Source: Pedobacter rhizosphaerae
GTDB taxonomy: Bacteria; Bacteroidota; Bacteroidia; Sphingobacteriales; Sphingobacteriaceae
NCBI RefSeq assembly: GCF_900111155.1
Contig: NZ_FOGG01000028.1
Span: 1 to 60,679, forward strand
Length of the DNA stretch: 60,679 nucleotides
Reading direction: 5' to 3'
Made by a program: the position numbers and the translations under genes. This document shows, piece by piece, positions 17,043 through 25,257 of the stretch (position 1 is the first letter of the stretch; every line of letters starts with the position of its first letter). The notes beneath the pieces were generated by a model, which did no database searches, was not told the DNA's origin, and was given only the letters and a program-made list of their open reading frames with translations.

Positions 17043-17411
17043 ATGAGCCATTTCAAACAAACTGTAGCATTAAAAGAAGTAAAATGCTTCGCATTGCACG
17101 GTTATTACCCTGAAGAGCAACTTATAGGGAACCACTTTGTAATAGATTTAGAGACTGAGTTTACAGCCCTTGGCTTTGACGATGAGCTTAGTCAGACGGT
17201 TAATTATGAAGACCTGAATACGATAATCCTGGAAGAGATGAAGAACACACAAAAACTATTGGAAACGGTTCTAAAAAATATTATTTCTAAAGTTATTGAG
17301 CGTTATCCATTTGTAGAAAACATAAAGATCGGAATGAAGAAACTGAATCCACCTATGTTGGGGCAAATCAGCCATTCATTTGTTCAATTATATTATACAT
17401 CAGCCAAATAA
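17043..17411 (+). CDS. folB: dihydroneopterin aldolase
   Basis: A 122-residue enzyme of folate biosynthesis (7,8-dihydroneopterin to 6-hydroxymethyl-dihydropterin plus glycolaldehyde). ALHGYYPEEQLIGNHFVIDL is the family opening, with the catalytic Glu in the PEE segment; VNYEDLNTIILEEM and the internal Lys region NIKIGMKKLNPPM complete the signature. Length matches the family. It is followed after 3 bases by the FAD-linked oxidase gene, so the two are co-transcribed although functionally unrelated. Confidence 0.92.
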   Translation: MSHFKQTVALKEVKCFALHGYYPEEQLIGNHFVIDLETEFTALGFDDELSQTVNYEDLNTIILEEMKNTQKLLETVLKNIISKVIERYPFVENIKIGMKKLNPPMLGQISHSFVQLYYTSAK

Positions 17412-17414
17412 ACC

Positions 17415-18818
17415 ATGAATTTTACCAAAATAACGCCTGATATTTTACAGGAAATAAAAGATATACTGGGCGAAAGCAAAGTTTTCACCGATGCGGAGAG
17501 CTTGACGAACTACAGTCACGACGAAACGGAGGACTTACGTTTCCAGCCAGAAGTGGTGGTAAAACCTACAACAGCAGAAGAGATTTCAGCATTGCTTAAA
17601 ATTTGTAATCAATATCATATCCCCGTAACACCAAGGGGCGGAGGTACTGGTTTAAGTGGTGCTGCCTTGCCTATTTATGGTGGTATTTCTTTATCCATGG
17701 AGAAATTTAAGTCTATTATTGATATTGATACCGAAAATCTCCAGGCTACCGTTGAACCAGGTGTAATTACCGAAGAGTTTATCAATGCGGTTGCAGAGAA
17801 AGGCTTGTTATATCCCGTTGATCCTAGCAGTAAGGGTTCTTGTTTCATAGGTGGAAACGTGGCTCATGGCTCTGGTGGCCCCAGAGTTGTAAAATACAAT
17901 ACAATAAGAGAATATATTTTAAATCTGGAAGTTGTGTTGCCTAATGGCGATATCATCTGGACAGGTGCCAATACCTTAAAGTATGCTTCAGGATATAACT
18001 TAACCCAGTTGATGATCGGATCGGAGGGTACTTTGGCCGTAGTCACTAAAATAGTAACCAAGCTTTTGCCAAAACCAGCGCAATCGGTTTTAATGATGGG
18101 TTCTTTTAGCTCTAATGAAGAAGCCTGTGCGGCTGTTTCCGCAATTTTTAGGGCAGGGGTTACGCCATCAGCCTTAGAGTTTATGGAGCGAAAGGGAGTG
18201 GAGTGGGTGATCAAATTTGATGACATTAAATTTGATTTAAAAGATGATGTAAAGGCGTTATTAATGATCGAATTTGATGGTGATGACCTCGACGATATTT
18301 TCAAAAACTGCGAAAAAACAAACCTGGTGTTGGAAGAGTATAACTGCACAGAGGTTTTATTTGCCGATACAGCACAACAGAAAGAAGAACTTTGGCGTAT
18401 GCGCAGAACCATGGCCGAATCGGTAAAATCTAATTCTGTATATAAGGAGGAAGATACAGTTGTTCCTAGAGCGGCATTACCTCAACTGGTAGCCGGAATT
18501 AAAGCTGCCGGTGAGAAATATGGCTTTGAAAGTGTTTGTTATGGTCATGCTGGAGATGGCAATCTGCATGTAAATATTATTAAGGCGGGAATGAGCGATG
18601 AGGATTGGAAAACAAAACTTAAATTGGGGATTGCAGAAATATTTGAATTGACCACTGCTTTAGGGGGCACCTTATCGGGCGAACATGGGATAGGATTGGT
18701 TCAAAAAGAATTTATGCCAATCAAGTATTCTGAAATTCATTTAAATCTTATGAGAGGTATAAAACAGGTATTCGACCCTAATGGGATTCTAAATCCCGGA
18801 AAGATTATGCCAGATTAA
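17415..18818 (+). CDS. FAD-linked oxidase, GlcD/D-lactate dehydrogenase type
   Basis: A 467-residue flavoprotein of the vanillyl-alcohol-oxidase (FAD-binding 4) family. The FAD-binding segment PRGGGTGLSGAALP is at about residues 75-88. GSCFIGGNVAHGSGGP and the C-terminal cap motifs YGHAGDGNLHVNII and LSGEHGIGLVQKEF are as in the glycolate oxidase GlcD subunit and D-lactate dehydrogenases, which oxidise 2-hydroxy acids. The exact substrate cannot be assigned. No GlcE/GlcF partner genes are adjacent, which favours a D-2-hydroxyacid or D-lactate dehydrogenase. Starts 3 bases after folB. Confidence 0.87.
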   Translation: MNFTKITPDILQEIKDILGESKVFTDAESLTNYSHDETEDLRFQPEVVVKPTTAEEISALLKICNQYHIPVTPRGGGTGLSGAALPIYGGISLSMEKFKSIIDIDTENLQATVEPGVITEEFINAVAEKGLLYPVDPSSKGSCFIGGNVAHGSGGPRVVKYNTIREYILNLEVVLPNGDIIWTGANTLKYASGYNLTQLMIGSEGTLAVVTKIVTKLLPKPAQSVLMMGSFSSNEEACAAVSAIFRAGVTPSALEFMERKGVEWVIKFDDIKFDLKDDVKALLMIEFDGDDLDDIFKNCEKTNLVLEEYNCTEVLFADTAQQKEELWRMRRTMAESVKSNSVYKEEDTVVPRAALPQLVAGIKAAGEKYGFESVCYGHAGDGNLHVNIIKAGMSDEDWKTKLKLGIAEIFELTTALGGTLSGEHGIGLVQKEFMPIKYSEIHLNLMRGIKQVFDPNGILNPGKIMPD

Positions 18819-18839
18819 ATTCGGCAATATATTATTTAA

Positions 18840-18884
18840 CACAAAGACGTTCCTGGTTCATTTCAAGAACCTCTTTGTGCTTTT
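18840..18884. terminator. terminator-like hairpin between convergent genes
   Basis: CACAAAGACGTTC and GAACCTCTTTGTG pair with two mismatches around a 14-base loop; CTTTT follows on the plus strand. It lies between the FAD-linked oxidase and thioesterase genes. Confidence 0.6.
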
Positions 18885-18899
18885 ACACCTAATAATTAA

Positions 18900-19388
18900 C
18901 TAAGCATCTAACTGCTCAAAATTGATCATTTTCTGCTTTTCAGCAGTAGGAATGCTTGTGGGCTTACCCGTTGCGTAATCTATTGCGATGCACACCGTTT
19001 TCCCTTTGCTACATATAAATTCTTCAGCTCCCTTAACTTTCACAATCTGGTATTCTAAATCAAAACTGGTATTCCCAATCCTTGAGGTTTTAACATGTAT
19101 GGCAATCTGATCATTCGGAACAATGGGGCTGATATAGTCTAATTCTGCATGAGCAATCACAATACCTGTCTTTTTCCAGTCCCAATTCACAATCTCCTTC
19201 CAGTAATTTGTTCTTGCAATTTCCAGATAAGTAAAGTAAACAGAGTTGTTTACATGTCCCATCATATCGAAATCTACAAATCGGAGCGGAACATTCGTTT
19301 TGTAGTTGAAATGGTCAGAAAGACTTCTTACTTCTGTCAATTTGTCTTTTAACTTCGAATCTTTTTGCCAAAATGTCTTGAAATTCAT
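18900..19388 (-). CDS. acyl-CoA thioesterase, 4HBT hot-dog family
   Basis: A 162-residue thioesterase of the 4-hydroxybenzoyl-CoA thioesterase (YbgC-like) family. The signature FVDFDMMGHVNNSVYFTYLE carries the conserved Asp-x-x-G-H-V-N-N active-site segment (about residues 39-58). The start ATG at 19388 gives about 30 residues before the hot-dog fold, somewhat longer than usual. It hydrolyses acyl-CoA in the cytoplasm; chain specificity unknown. Confidence 0.87.
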   Translation of the reverse strand: MNFKTFWQKDSKLKDKLTEVRSLSDHFNYKTNVPLRFVDFDMMGHVNNSVYFTYLEIARTNYWKEIVNWDWKKTGIVIAHAELDYISPIVPNDQIAIHVKTSRIGNTSFDLEYQIVKVKGAEEFICSKGKTVCIAIDYATGKPTSIPTAEKQKMINFEQLDA

Positions 19389-19466
19389 GTTTTTTAGGTT
19401 TGGTATATAAGTTGAATAAGTTGAAGTATCAAATTAAAAATTAAAAAAAAATAAAGAATTAGCGAT

Positions 19467-19898
19467 ATGACACTTGTAAATTTCAACAACAGAACACGTA
19501 ACACAGCGCCTTATTTTAACAATGTTTTTGACTCATTGTTTAGCGATGCAATAACAAAAAACAAATTGATTGACAAATCACCAAATGTTAACATTAGTGA
19601 ATCTGAAAGTGCTTATGTGATTGAGTTGGCTGCGCCAGGTTTAAAGAAAGAAGATTTTCAGATTAACCTTAAAAAAGATACGCTTTCTGTTTGGGCAGAA
19701 GTAAAAACTCAGGAAACAGAAACAGCGAAAGATTTCACTCGTAAAGAGTTTGATTACAGCTCTTTTGCCAGATCATTTAATTTACCTGATAGTGCAGATG
19801 GAGAGAAAATTACCGCAGAATATAAAGACGGAATTTTAAATATCACCATCAGTAAAAAAGATGAAGCTAAATTGCAAAAAGAGATTGTAGTTTCATAA
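19467..19898 (+). CDS. Hsp20/alpha-crystallin small heat-shock protein
   Basis: A 143-residue ATP-independent chaperone. The alpha-crystallin domain covers about residues 35-140, with VNISESESAYVIELAAPGLKK (read as VNISESESAYVIE and LAAPGLKKEDF), the conserved A-x-Y-K-D-G-I-L sequence AEYKDGILNI, and a final basic strand. The N-terminal part mentions no membrane signal. It is a monocistronic gene ended by a strong terminator; 5' A-rich sequence precedes it. Heat-shock control is expected from the family, but no CIRCE element is visible. Confidence 0.92.
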   Translation: MTLVNFNNRTRNTAPYFNNVFDSLFSDAITKNKLIDKSPNVNISESESAYVIELAAPGLKKEDFQINLKKDTLSVWAEVKTQETETAKDFTRKEFDYSSFARSFNLPDSADGEKITAEYKDGILNITISKKDEAKLQKEIVVS

Positions 19899-19943
19899 TC
19901 AAAGAGATTGAACGTTTTTTCATAATAGTTTAAGTTTAGGTTT

Positions 19944-19981
19944 ATAAGGGTAACGTCGGATTGTGTTACCCTTATTTTTTT
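19944..19981 (+). terminator. intrinsic terminator of hsp20
   Basis: An 11-bp perfect stem (ATAAGGGTAAC/GTTACCCTTAT) with a 10-base loop is followed by a T7 run, 46 bases after the hsp20 stop. Confidence 0.9.
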
Positions 19982-20047
19982 GGAGTTATCCTATCTAAAA
20001 ATCCAACAATAAAACCTAATCAAAAAACCTGTTATAAACTCCCATCA

Positions 20048-20440
20048 AAAACCGTCCTGCTGAATTTATTTCAGCATCTTTAACGTAAGGCCCCTAAGAT
20101 AAATTCAGGGTGACGACCGTACTAAAGACCCCTCAAAAAACCTGTTCCAAAGTCCTATCATAAATCCCGTCCTGCTGAACTTGTTTCAGCATCTTTAACG
20201 TAAGGCTCTGAAATGAATTCAGGGTGACGACCGCATTAAAGCTCCCTTAAAGAAACCTGCTCAAACCCTTATCCAAATCCCGTCCTGCTGAATTTATTTC
20301 AGCATCTTTAACATAAGCCCCCTAAAATAAATTCAGGGTGGCGACCGCACTAGAGATCCGTTAAGAAACCCTGCTCAAACCCTTATCCAAAATCCCGTCC
20401 TGCTGAATTTATTTCAGCATCTTTAATGAAAACCCCCAAA
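20048..20440. repeat. tandem array of about 115-bp hairpin repeats (3.5 units)
   Basis: Four units begin with CGTCCTGCTGAA near 20049, 20168, 20281 and 20397. Each of the first three contains CTGAATTTAT or a variant, TTTCAGCATCTTTAA, and later an ATAAATTCAGGGTG-GACG block that pairs with the unit's start: a stem of about 17 pairs with two mismatches. The fourth unit is truncated after the left arm. Spacers share AAACCTG and AAACCC. There is no coding potential. The array fills the 680-base gap between hsp20 and the next gene. Confidence 0.85.
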
Positions 20441-20565
20441 AACAAACTTTAACGCATAAGAATTTCAAAGTACGCACAACCAGACACCCTTATTTTATTT
20501 TGCTAAATACGTATTTAGATTGATTTTAATTTGGCATCAGGATTTACCCACAACGCATTTTTTTG

Positions 20566-20573
20566 TACTTTTG
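20566..20573 (+). promoter_or_regulatory. candidate -7 box directly before a start codon
   Basis: TACTTTTG matches TAnnTTTG and ends 4 bases before the ATG at 20578. If used, transcription would begin at or near the ATG, giving a leaderless message. No -33 TTG at normal spacing is evident. Confidence 0.35.
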
Positions 20574-20577
20574 CGCC

Positions 20578-21894
20578 ATGGAAAGAGAAATTCTGGATAC
20601 TAAACGTAAAGCCTTAAAAATAAATCTAGACCCAAGAATATATGGCACCTTTGCCGAAATTGGTGCTGGACAAGAAGTTTCGAGAAACTTTTTTAATGCT
20701 GGCGCAGCATCCGGAACAGTAGCTAAAACCATGTCGGCCTACGATATGACTTTCAGCGATGCTATTTATGGCGCAGAAACGAACGGCAGATACGTAAGTC
20801 AGAACAGACTTTTGCAAATGCTCGATCATGAATTTGGTCTTTTAAATGAGCGTTTATCTGGAGAAAAGTATGAAAGCCGCACCTTTTTCGCTTTTGCTGA
20901 TACCGTTACTACGCTTAACTACAAACGTACCAATGAACCTCATGGTTGGGTGGGTATTCGATTCCAAAGCGAAGCGGGAGGATTACCTAACGAAATATTT
21001 TTCCACGTTCGCCTGCTCGACACTGATGTGAATATGCAACAACGGGTGTTGGGTATTATTGGTGTTAACCTTGTTTATGCTGCATTTTACCATTATCAAG
21101 ACCCAAAATTGATGGTAGAGTCTTTAGCTGATAACTTAACAATCGGCTCTGTAGAAATTGACTTAATCTCTGTTAAGGGCCCTGCTTTCGAGGGAGTTAA
21201 TAACATCCTACTCAATTTATACATGATTATGAAGGATTTTTCTGCGGCAGCTATTTTCGATGCCGATGCACATCCTCGCCAGGCTAAAGACTTGTTGTAC
21301 AAGAAGGATATCATGATCCTGCGCACCAAATACGGACAGAAATCTAATCCGAACTTTAGCCTTTTTAACAAAGCAACGGAACAATTTAAACGCACCAATC
21401 ATGTAGAAGACAGTAATTTAGCTGTAATGATTGAGGTACTTTTAACCAATGTTTTAACAGATGCACAAGAAACTCCTGACGACATTGACTTAGAGACTGT
21501 TGCCAGAAGAACCCAGGATATGTGCGATACTGGAAACATTGTAATTGTATCTAATTTCACCCGCCATAACCGTTTAGCCAAGTATCTAGCCAGATGCAAG
21601 CCTAAAAGCGTGGGTTTGGCAACCAACATTAACAACTTAAAATTTGTATTCAACTCTACGAATTTTACTGGTGAAAATTACTCAGGACAATTGCTGAGCT
21701 ACGTAAATGACATGTTTAGCACCAATGTAAGGCTTTTTGCTTATCCATTCCTGGATAAAAAAACCAATCAGGTAATTACAACAGCAAACATGCCGGTTAC
21801 ACCAGATGCGAAACCATTATTCGACTTCCTTTTAGTTAACGATTACATCACCGACATCAAAGATTACGAAGATGACGAAGTTAAAACCGTTTAA
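20578..21894 (+). CDS. conserved protein of unknown function (sometimes labelled nicotinate-nucleotide adenylyltransferase)
   Basis: A 438-residue cytoplasmic protein. The opening LDPRIYGTFAEIGAGQEVSRNFF and the following GAASGTVAKTMSAYD (each a conserved block; quoted as IYGTFAEIGAGQEV) are typical of a widespread bacterial family. Database names for it include nicotinate/nicotinamide nucleotide adenylyltransferase, but I see no HxGH or SxTxxR nucleotidyltransferase motif, so I do not accept that name. A TTG start 15 bases upstream is possible, but the ATG at 20578 fits the family N-terminus. It stands alone between the repeat array and the peptidase gene. Confidence 0.7.
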   Translation: MEREILDTKRKALKINLDPRIYGTFAEIGAGQEVSRNFFNAGAASGTVAKTMSAYDMTFSDAIYGAETNGRYVSQNRLLQMLDHEFGLLNERLSGEKYESRTFFAFADTVTTLNYKRTNEPHGWVGIRFQSEAGGLPNEIFFHVRLLDTDVNMQQRVLGIIGVNLVYAAFYHYQDPKLMVESLADNLTIGSVEIDLISVKGPAFEGVNNILLNLYMIMKDFSAAAIFDADAHPRQAKDLLYKKDIMILRTKYGQKSNPNFSLFNKATEQFKRTNHVEDSNLAVMIEVLLTNVLTDAQETPDDIDLETVARRTQDMCDTGNIVIVSNFTRHNRLAKYLARCKPKSVGLATNINNLKFVFNSTNFTGENYSGQLLSYVNDMFSTNVRLFAYPFLDKKTNQVITTANMPVTPDAKPLFDFLLVNDYITDIKDYEDDEVKTV

Positions 21895-21981
21895 TTGCAG
21901 AGTTTCTCATTGACATGCTTGTAGCTTTCACTAATCAGAAATTTATTCTCGACTCCAAATACGAGTTATCGGCCTAATCAA

Positions 21982-23007
21982 TCACTCAATAGTTCTTAGT
22001 GTAGTACCAGCTTCAGTCACCATTAAAGTGTGTTTTACGCCACATTTTAGGGCAAAGTTATTTCGTTGATGTCCAACAGGAAAATCAAAAGCAATAGGGT
22101 AGTGGTAATCCTTTACTTTTTCCAGTACAATATCATAGATCGTTTTTCCGAATTCTTCCCCGGCATCTTCTGGTTTAATCTTAAATCCGCCAACTATTAT
22201 CCCTTTGAGATGTTCCAGTTTACCAGTCCTTTTTAAGTTCCAAAGCATCCTGTCTATACTATAAAGATACTCACCTGTATCTTCTATAAATAAGATTTTA
22301 TCTCGGGTATCTAAATCCGAATGGCTTCCTGCAAGCGTTTCTATAATACTTAAATTACCACCTATCAGGATAGCATCTGTTTTTCCCAAACGGTTGTTGG
22401 GGTGTGCAGGAGCAACATATCCCATTTGCTCACCCATCAGTGCATGCTTTATCGATAATATGGTTTCAATCTGAATAGGCTCTGCCTTGATCCAATCGTC
22501 AGGAAAACTATTGCACATTTTAGAATGAATAGATGCTATCCGGTAATTTCTGGCCAAATGACAATGAATTACCGTAATGTCACTAAAGCCAATAATCCAC
22601 TTTGGATTCTTTTTAAAAGATGAAAAATCCAGCTCATCAATGATTCTTACAAAACCATATCCGCCTCTGGCACACATAATAGCCTTAACATCCGGATCAT
22701 CCAGCATTTGTTGAAAATCAGCTAAACGCTCTTCATCACTACCGCCATAGGTAAAATCTCTTTTACCAATCGTTTGTCCTACTTTAATGTTAAAGCCCCA
22801 GCTTCTTATTAAAGCTACCGAAGGTTCAATTTGCGCCAAAGTGATATAACCTGCCGGACTTGTAATACCAATGGTATCGCCTTCTTTTAGATGTGCAGGT
22901 ATAATAAAAGATGATTTGTCGTTTTCAAGGGAGCCTGCGAGGCTTTTAAGTGTAGGAAAAAGTGCAGGAACTGCAATAAATGAAGAAAGGAAAAGTTTTC
23001 TGTTCAT
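21982..23007 (-). CDS. LD-carboxypeptidase (peptidase S66 family), exported
   Basis: A 341-residue S66 serine peptidase, expected to remove the terminal D-Ala from the muropeptide tetrapeptide. The N-terminus MNRKLFLSSFIAVPALF looks like a signal sequence, so it works in the periplasm, unlike cytoplasmic E. coli LdcA. Family features: CARGGYGFVRI, the nucleophile elbow IIGFSDITVIH with its Ser, IGGNLSIIETLAGS, the Glu region LFIEDTGEYLY, and the His in FPVGHQRNNF. The catalytic Ser-Glu-His set is complete. Confidence 0.9.
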   Translation of the reverse strand: MNRKLFLSSFIAVPALFPTLKSLAGSLENDKSSFIIPAHLKEGDTIGITSPAGYITLAQIEPSVALIRSWGFNIKVGQTIGKRDFTYGGSDEERLADFQQMLDDPDVKAIMCARGGYGFVRIIDELDFSSFKKNPKWIIGFSDITVIHCHLARNYRIASIHSKMCNSFPDDWIKAEPIQIETILSIKHALMGEQMGYVAPAHPNNRLGKTDAILIGGNLSIIETLAGSHSDLDTRDKILFIEDTGEYLYSIDRMLWNLKRTGKLEHLKGIIVGGFKIKPEDAGEEFGKTIYDIVLEKVKDYHYPIAFDFPVGHQRNNFALKCGVKHTLMVTEAGTTLRTIE

Positions 23008-23065
23008 CTAAATCAAAAATGAAGGGTGGTTTAGCGAATATAGTATTTATAATCCCGTGTTAAAT

Positions 23066-23100
23066 GCAAAAAGGGATTTATATCCATAAATCCCTTTTCT
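23066..23100 (-). terminator. terminator-like hairpin, minus strand
   Basis: A 13-bp stem (AAAAGGGATTTAT/ATAAATCCCTTTT) with a 4-base loop is followed on the minus strand by a short T run. It lies upstream of the peptidase gene and would block read-through from the unit further right. Confidence 0.65.
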
Positions 23101-23204
23101 AAACCAAACAAATTAATCTGTAAAAGATTAGTATAATGTGAATTATATAGATAACCGCTAATGATTTAAAAAGTTTTGAGATTTTCAAAAAAAAATAATT
23201 CCAT

Positions 23205-23248
23205 ATAAAAAAAGCAAGACTACCCATCGCGGATAGTCTTGCTAACAA
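23205..23248 (-). terminator. intrinsic terminator of the minus-strand small-ORF/tRNA-like unit
   Basis: AGCAAGACTA and TAGTCTTGCT form a perfect 10-bp stem around an 11-base loop. Read on the minus strand a run of seven T follows. No annotated protein gene ends here, so it marks the end of the small transcript that starts near 23.6 kb. A second hairpin (CCTGATC/GATCAGG, 23278-23298) precedes it. Confidence 0.8.
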
Positions 23249-23323
23249 CAAAACAAATATAAGATAACCAAATCTTACCTGATCTGAGCGTGATCAGGAT
23301 TAAAGTGTAATGAGTAACACTTG

Positions 23324-23395
23324 CGGCCTAGTAGTGGATTCGAACCACTGTATAGAGGTTAATAATACCTTTACCTTCCCATCAGTCAACTGGCC
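23324..23395 (-). tRNA. tRNA-like cloverleaf, probably a degenerate or pseudo-tRNA (anticodon position UAU)
   Basis: Seventy-two bases on the minus strand fold like a tRNA. The acceptor GGCCAGT pairs with ACT-A-GGCC with one bulge. U8 is present. The D arm ACTG...AGGT is weak but its loop holds GGG. The anticodon stem is (A)AGGT/ACCT with loop AUUAUUA, putting UAU at 34-36. The T arm AGTGG-TTCGAAT-CCACT is perfect. Against a working tRNA: U at position 37, bulge in the acceptor, poor D stem, no encoded CCA, and a UAU anticodon is rare in bacteria. It lies between a 53-codon ORF and a terminator. Confidence 0.4.
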
Positions 23396-23401
23396 TTCTT
23401 A

Positions 23402-23563
23402 TTAAACTTGTTTTAACGTGAGATAATTTTGCAGCTCTATGGCCTGCTCATCTTTTATATCAGACGATAAGTTAAAGTCACTCCATACTTGTTCAGTAGT
23501 ATTAACTGGCAATGTTAGATTAGGATAATCATCTATTGCTGGATATTGAAAATAAATAGACAT
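23402..23563 (-). CDS. small ORF, unknown (53 residues)
   Basis: ATG at 23563, TAA at 23402. The peptide starts MSIYFQYPAIDDYPNLTLP and ends NYLTLKQV; it is acidic, soluble and without a signal or membrane helix. Support is contextual: a TATATTTG box 49 bases upstream, an intrinsic terminator 160 bases downstream, and no other gene in a 767-base gap. Its stop is 6 bases before the tRNA-like cloverleaf. No family recognised; it could also be a chance ORF in a non-coding RNA. Confidence 0.4.
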   Translation of the reverse strand: MSIYFQYPAIDDYPNLTLPVNTTEQVWSDFNLSSDIKDEQAIELQNYLTLKQV

Positions 23564-23611
23564 ATCTTAGTGCTTTAATGTTCAAACTGTATCAGTACGT
23601 ATTAACAGGAG

Positions 23612-23619
23612 CAAATATA
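23612..23619 (-). promoter_or_regulatory. candidate -7 promoter box, minus strand
   Basis: TATATTTG on the minus strand matches TAnnTTTG and lies 49 bases before the 53-codon ORF. No clear TTG box occurs at the -33 position. Surroundings are very AT-rich. Confidence 0.35.
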
Positions 23620-23774
23620 TAAACTATTCTATAATATCTATAGATTTAGTAGAATTTATTTTAAAATAATTTATTTTGCTTTACAAGGGCCTAAACATTA
23701 AAGTAATCTTCGTTCAATTCAAAAAAGCTAATTATTTTAAGGATATTTGCAAATCTTAACAAATCATAGGAATT

Positions 23775-25076
23775 GTGTCTTTAGAAAAATTAAAACTTAG
23801 CAAGCAACTTGTTGCATCAATGACGGATGCCGGATTTCTAACCCCAAAGGAAATTCAAGCGAAAACAATGTCGAGGATTTTAGGTGGGCAAGATGTTATC
23901 GCAGTAGGGCCTGAAGGATCTGGTAAAACGACGACCTACGTTTTAGCCACACTAATGAAACTAAAATATGCATTTGAGGAAGCACCAAGAGCGTTAATTC
24001 TTGTTCCCGATGCAGAACATGTTGCACATGTTTTAGAACAATTTAAGCTCCTGAATCGCAACAGTACTTTTAGAATATTGGGCATTGATAGTACAGGGAG
24101 TATTGAAAATCAAATGAATGAGGTAACCGATGGTGTGGATATTATTGTAGCCGTACCTGATCGCGCCAGAGCATTATATTTAAAACTGGCATTGAACACC
24201 AATAAGATTCAATTGTTTATTGTAGACAATGCCGAGCTGATTGTTAAGAAAGGCTTGCAACTGCCTGTAGTAGAATTGGCTAATAGTGCTTATAAATCTC
24301 AGCACGTTGTATTTACCGAGGTGCTTCATGACAAACTCAATCACATGATTTCTCCTTTTATGAAGGATTCCTCTGTGACCATAGAAGTAGATGAACTTGG
24401 AGCAGGTGATGCAGAGGTATATCCGCAAATGCTATACAATGTACCTAATTTTAGAACTAAGCTAAATTTGTTAACGGTTCTATTAAATGATACAGAAACC
24501 TTTGATAAGGTTATCATTTTTGTGAATACACGCTTAACTGCCCAAACAGTTTATAAAAACTTCAATCACATTAACGCGCAGGAGATTGGTATTTATAAAC
24601 CATTGTTTTTTGATGACGCTGGCTTCGATAGTTTAGATGAGTTTATGGAGAACCCTGATTCCCGTATACTTATTGCTGCAAACGAAAATTTTACTGAAGC
24701 TGACCTGAAAGGAATTCCATTTATTTTTCATTTTGAGTTACCTGAGCAAAAGGAAACTTTAATTCAGCGCATTATCAAGCGTGATGAAACAGAAGATGCC
24801 ATTGCTATTAATTTCTCTACAGATATTGAACTGGCTGAAGTAAAGAAAATTGAACAGGCAATAGGGCAGAAGATGCAGGTAATGGATTTGCCAGAGGATT
24901 TAAAGATAGTGGATGCGGCAGCAAAACCTAAAAAGAAAAAAGGAGAGGAAGATGAAGAGCAGAGCGATAGAGGGGCAGCTTTTCATGAGAAAAAAGCAAG
25001 CAACACTAAAAATTATAATTATAGCGCCGGAACTAAAGCTAAAATGACCTATAAGAAGAAAAAGGGACTGAGTTAG
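23775..25076 (+). CDS. DEAD-box helicase-like protein with degenerate catalytic motifs
   Basis: A 433-residue protein with two RecA-like domains in DEAD-box order. A GTG start at 23775 gives MSLEKLKLSK. Motif Q (FLTPKEIQ) and Walker A (GPEGSGKT, residues 45-52) are intact. Motif II reads DNAE (151-154) instead of DEAD, motif III reads FTEV instead of SAT, and the motif VI region reads QRIIKRDETED instead of HRIGRTGR. It may bind nucleotide or RNA without normal unwinding. The C-terminal 55 residues are highly charged (KPKKKKGEEDEEQ, then a basic end), typical of RNA-binding tails. Confidence 0.8.
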   Translation: MSLEKLKLSKQLVASMTDAGFLTPKEIQAKTMSRILGGQDVIAVGPEGSGKTTTYVLATLMKLKYAFEEAPRALILVPDAEHVAHVLEQFKLLNRNSTFRILGIDSTGSIENQMNEVTDGVDIIVAVPDRARALYLKLALNTNKIQLFIVDNAELIVKKGLQLPVVELANSAYKSQHVVFTEVLHDKLNHMISPFMKDSSVTIEVDELGAGDAEVYPQMLYNVPNFRTKLNLLTVLLNDTETFDKVIIFVNTRLTAQTVYKNFNHINAQEIGIYKPLFFDDAGFDSLDEFMENPDSRILIAANENFTEADLKGIPFIFHFELPEQKETLIQRIIKRDETEDAIAINFSTDIELAEVKKIEQAIGQKMQVMDLPEDLKIVDAAAKPKKKKGEEDEEQSDRGAAFHEKKASNTKNYNYSAGTKAKMTYKKKKGLS

Positions 25077-25114
25077 AAATTGATATCAACACAATCATTA
25101 TGCATCAAGCATAT

Positions 25115-25148
25115 GAAAAATCCTCAGCTAATTCTGGGGATTTTTCGT
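25115..25148 (+). terminator. intrinsic terminator after the helicase-like gene
   Basis: GAAAAATCCTCAG and CTGGGGATTTTTC pair with one mismatch around a 6-base loop, followed by GTTTT, 39 bases after the stop codon. Confidence 0.75.
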
Positions 25149-25257
25149 TTTCAAATTGGAAAATGAACCTTGTAGCTAGCGAAGTTTTCTTATCTCCTTA
25201 AATTCGATTGTTTTTCGTCAGGACACATCACTGTTGGCACGCTTGAAGGTTTTTACA

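Noticed and set aside
20048..20440. CRISPR-like array
   Set aside because: Units are about 115 bases with internal hairpins and similar spacers; no short identical repeats with unique spacers and no cas genes.
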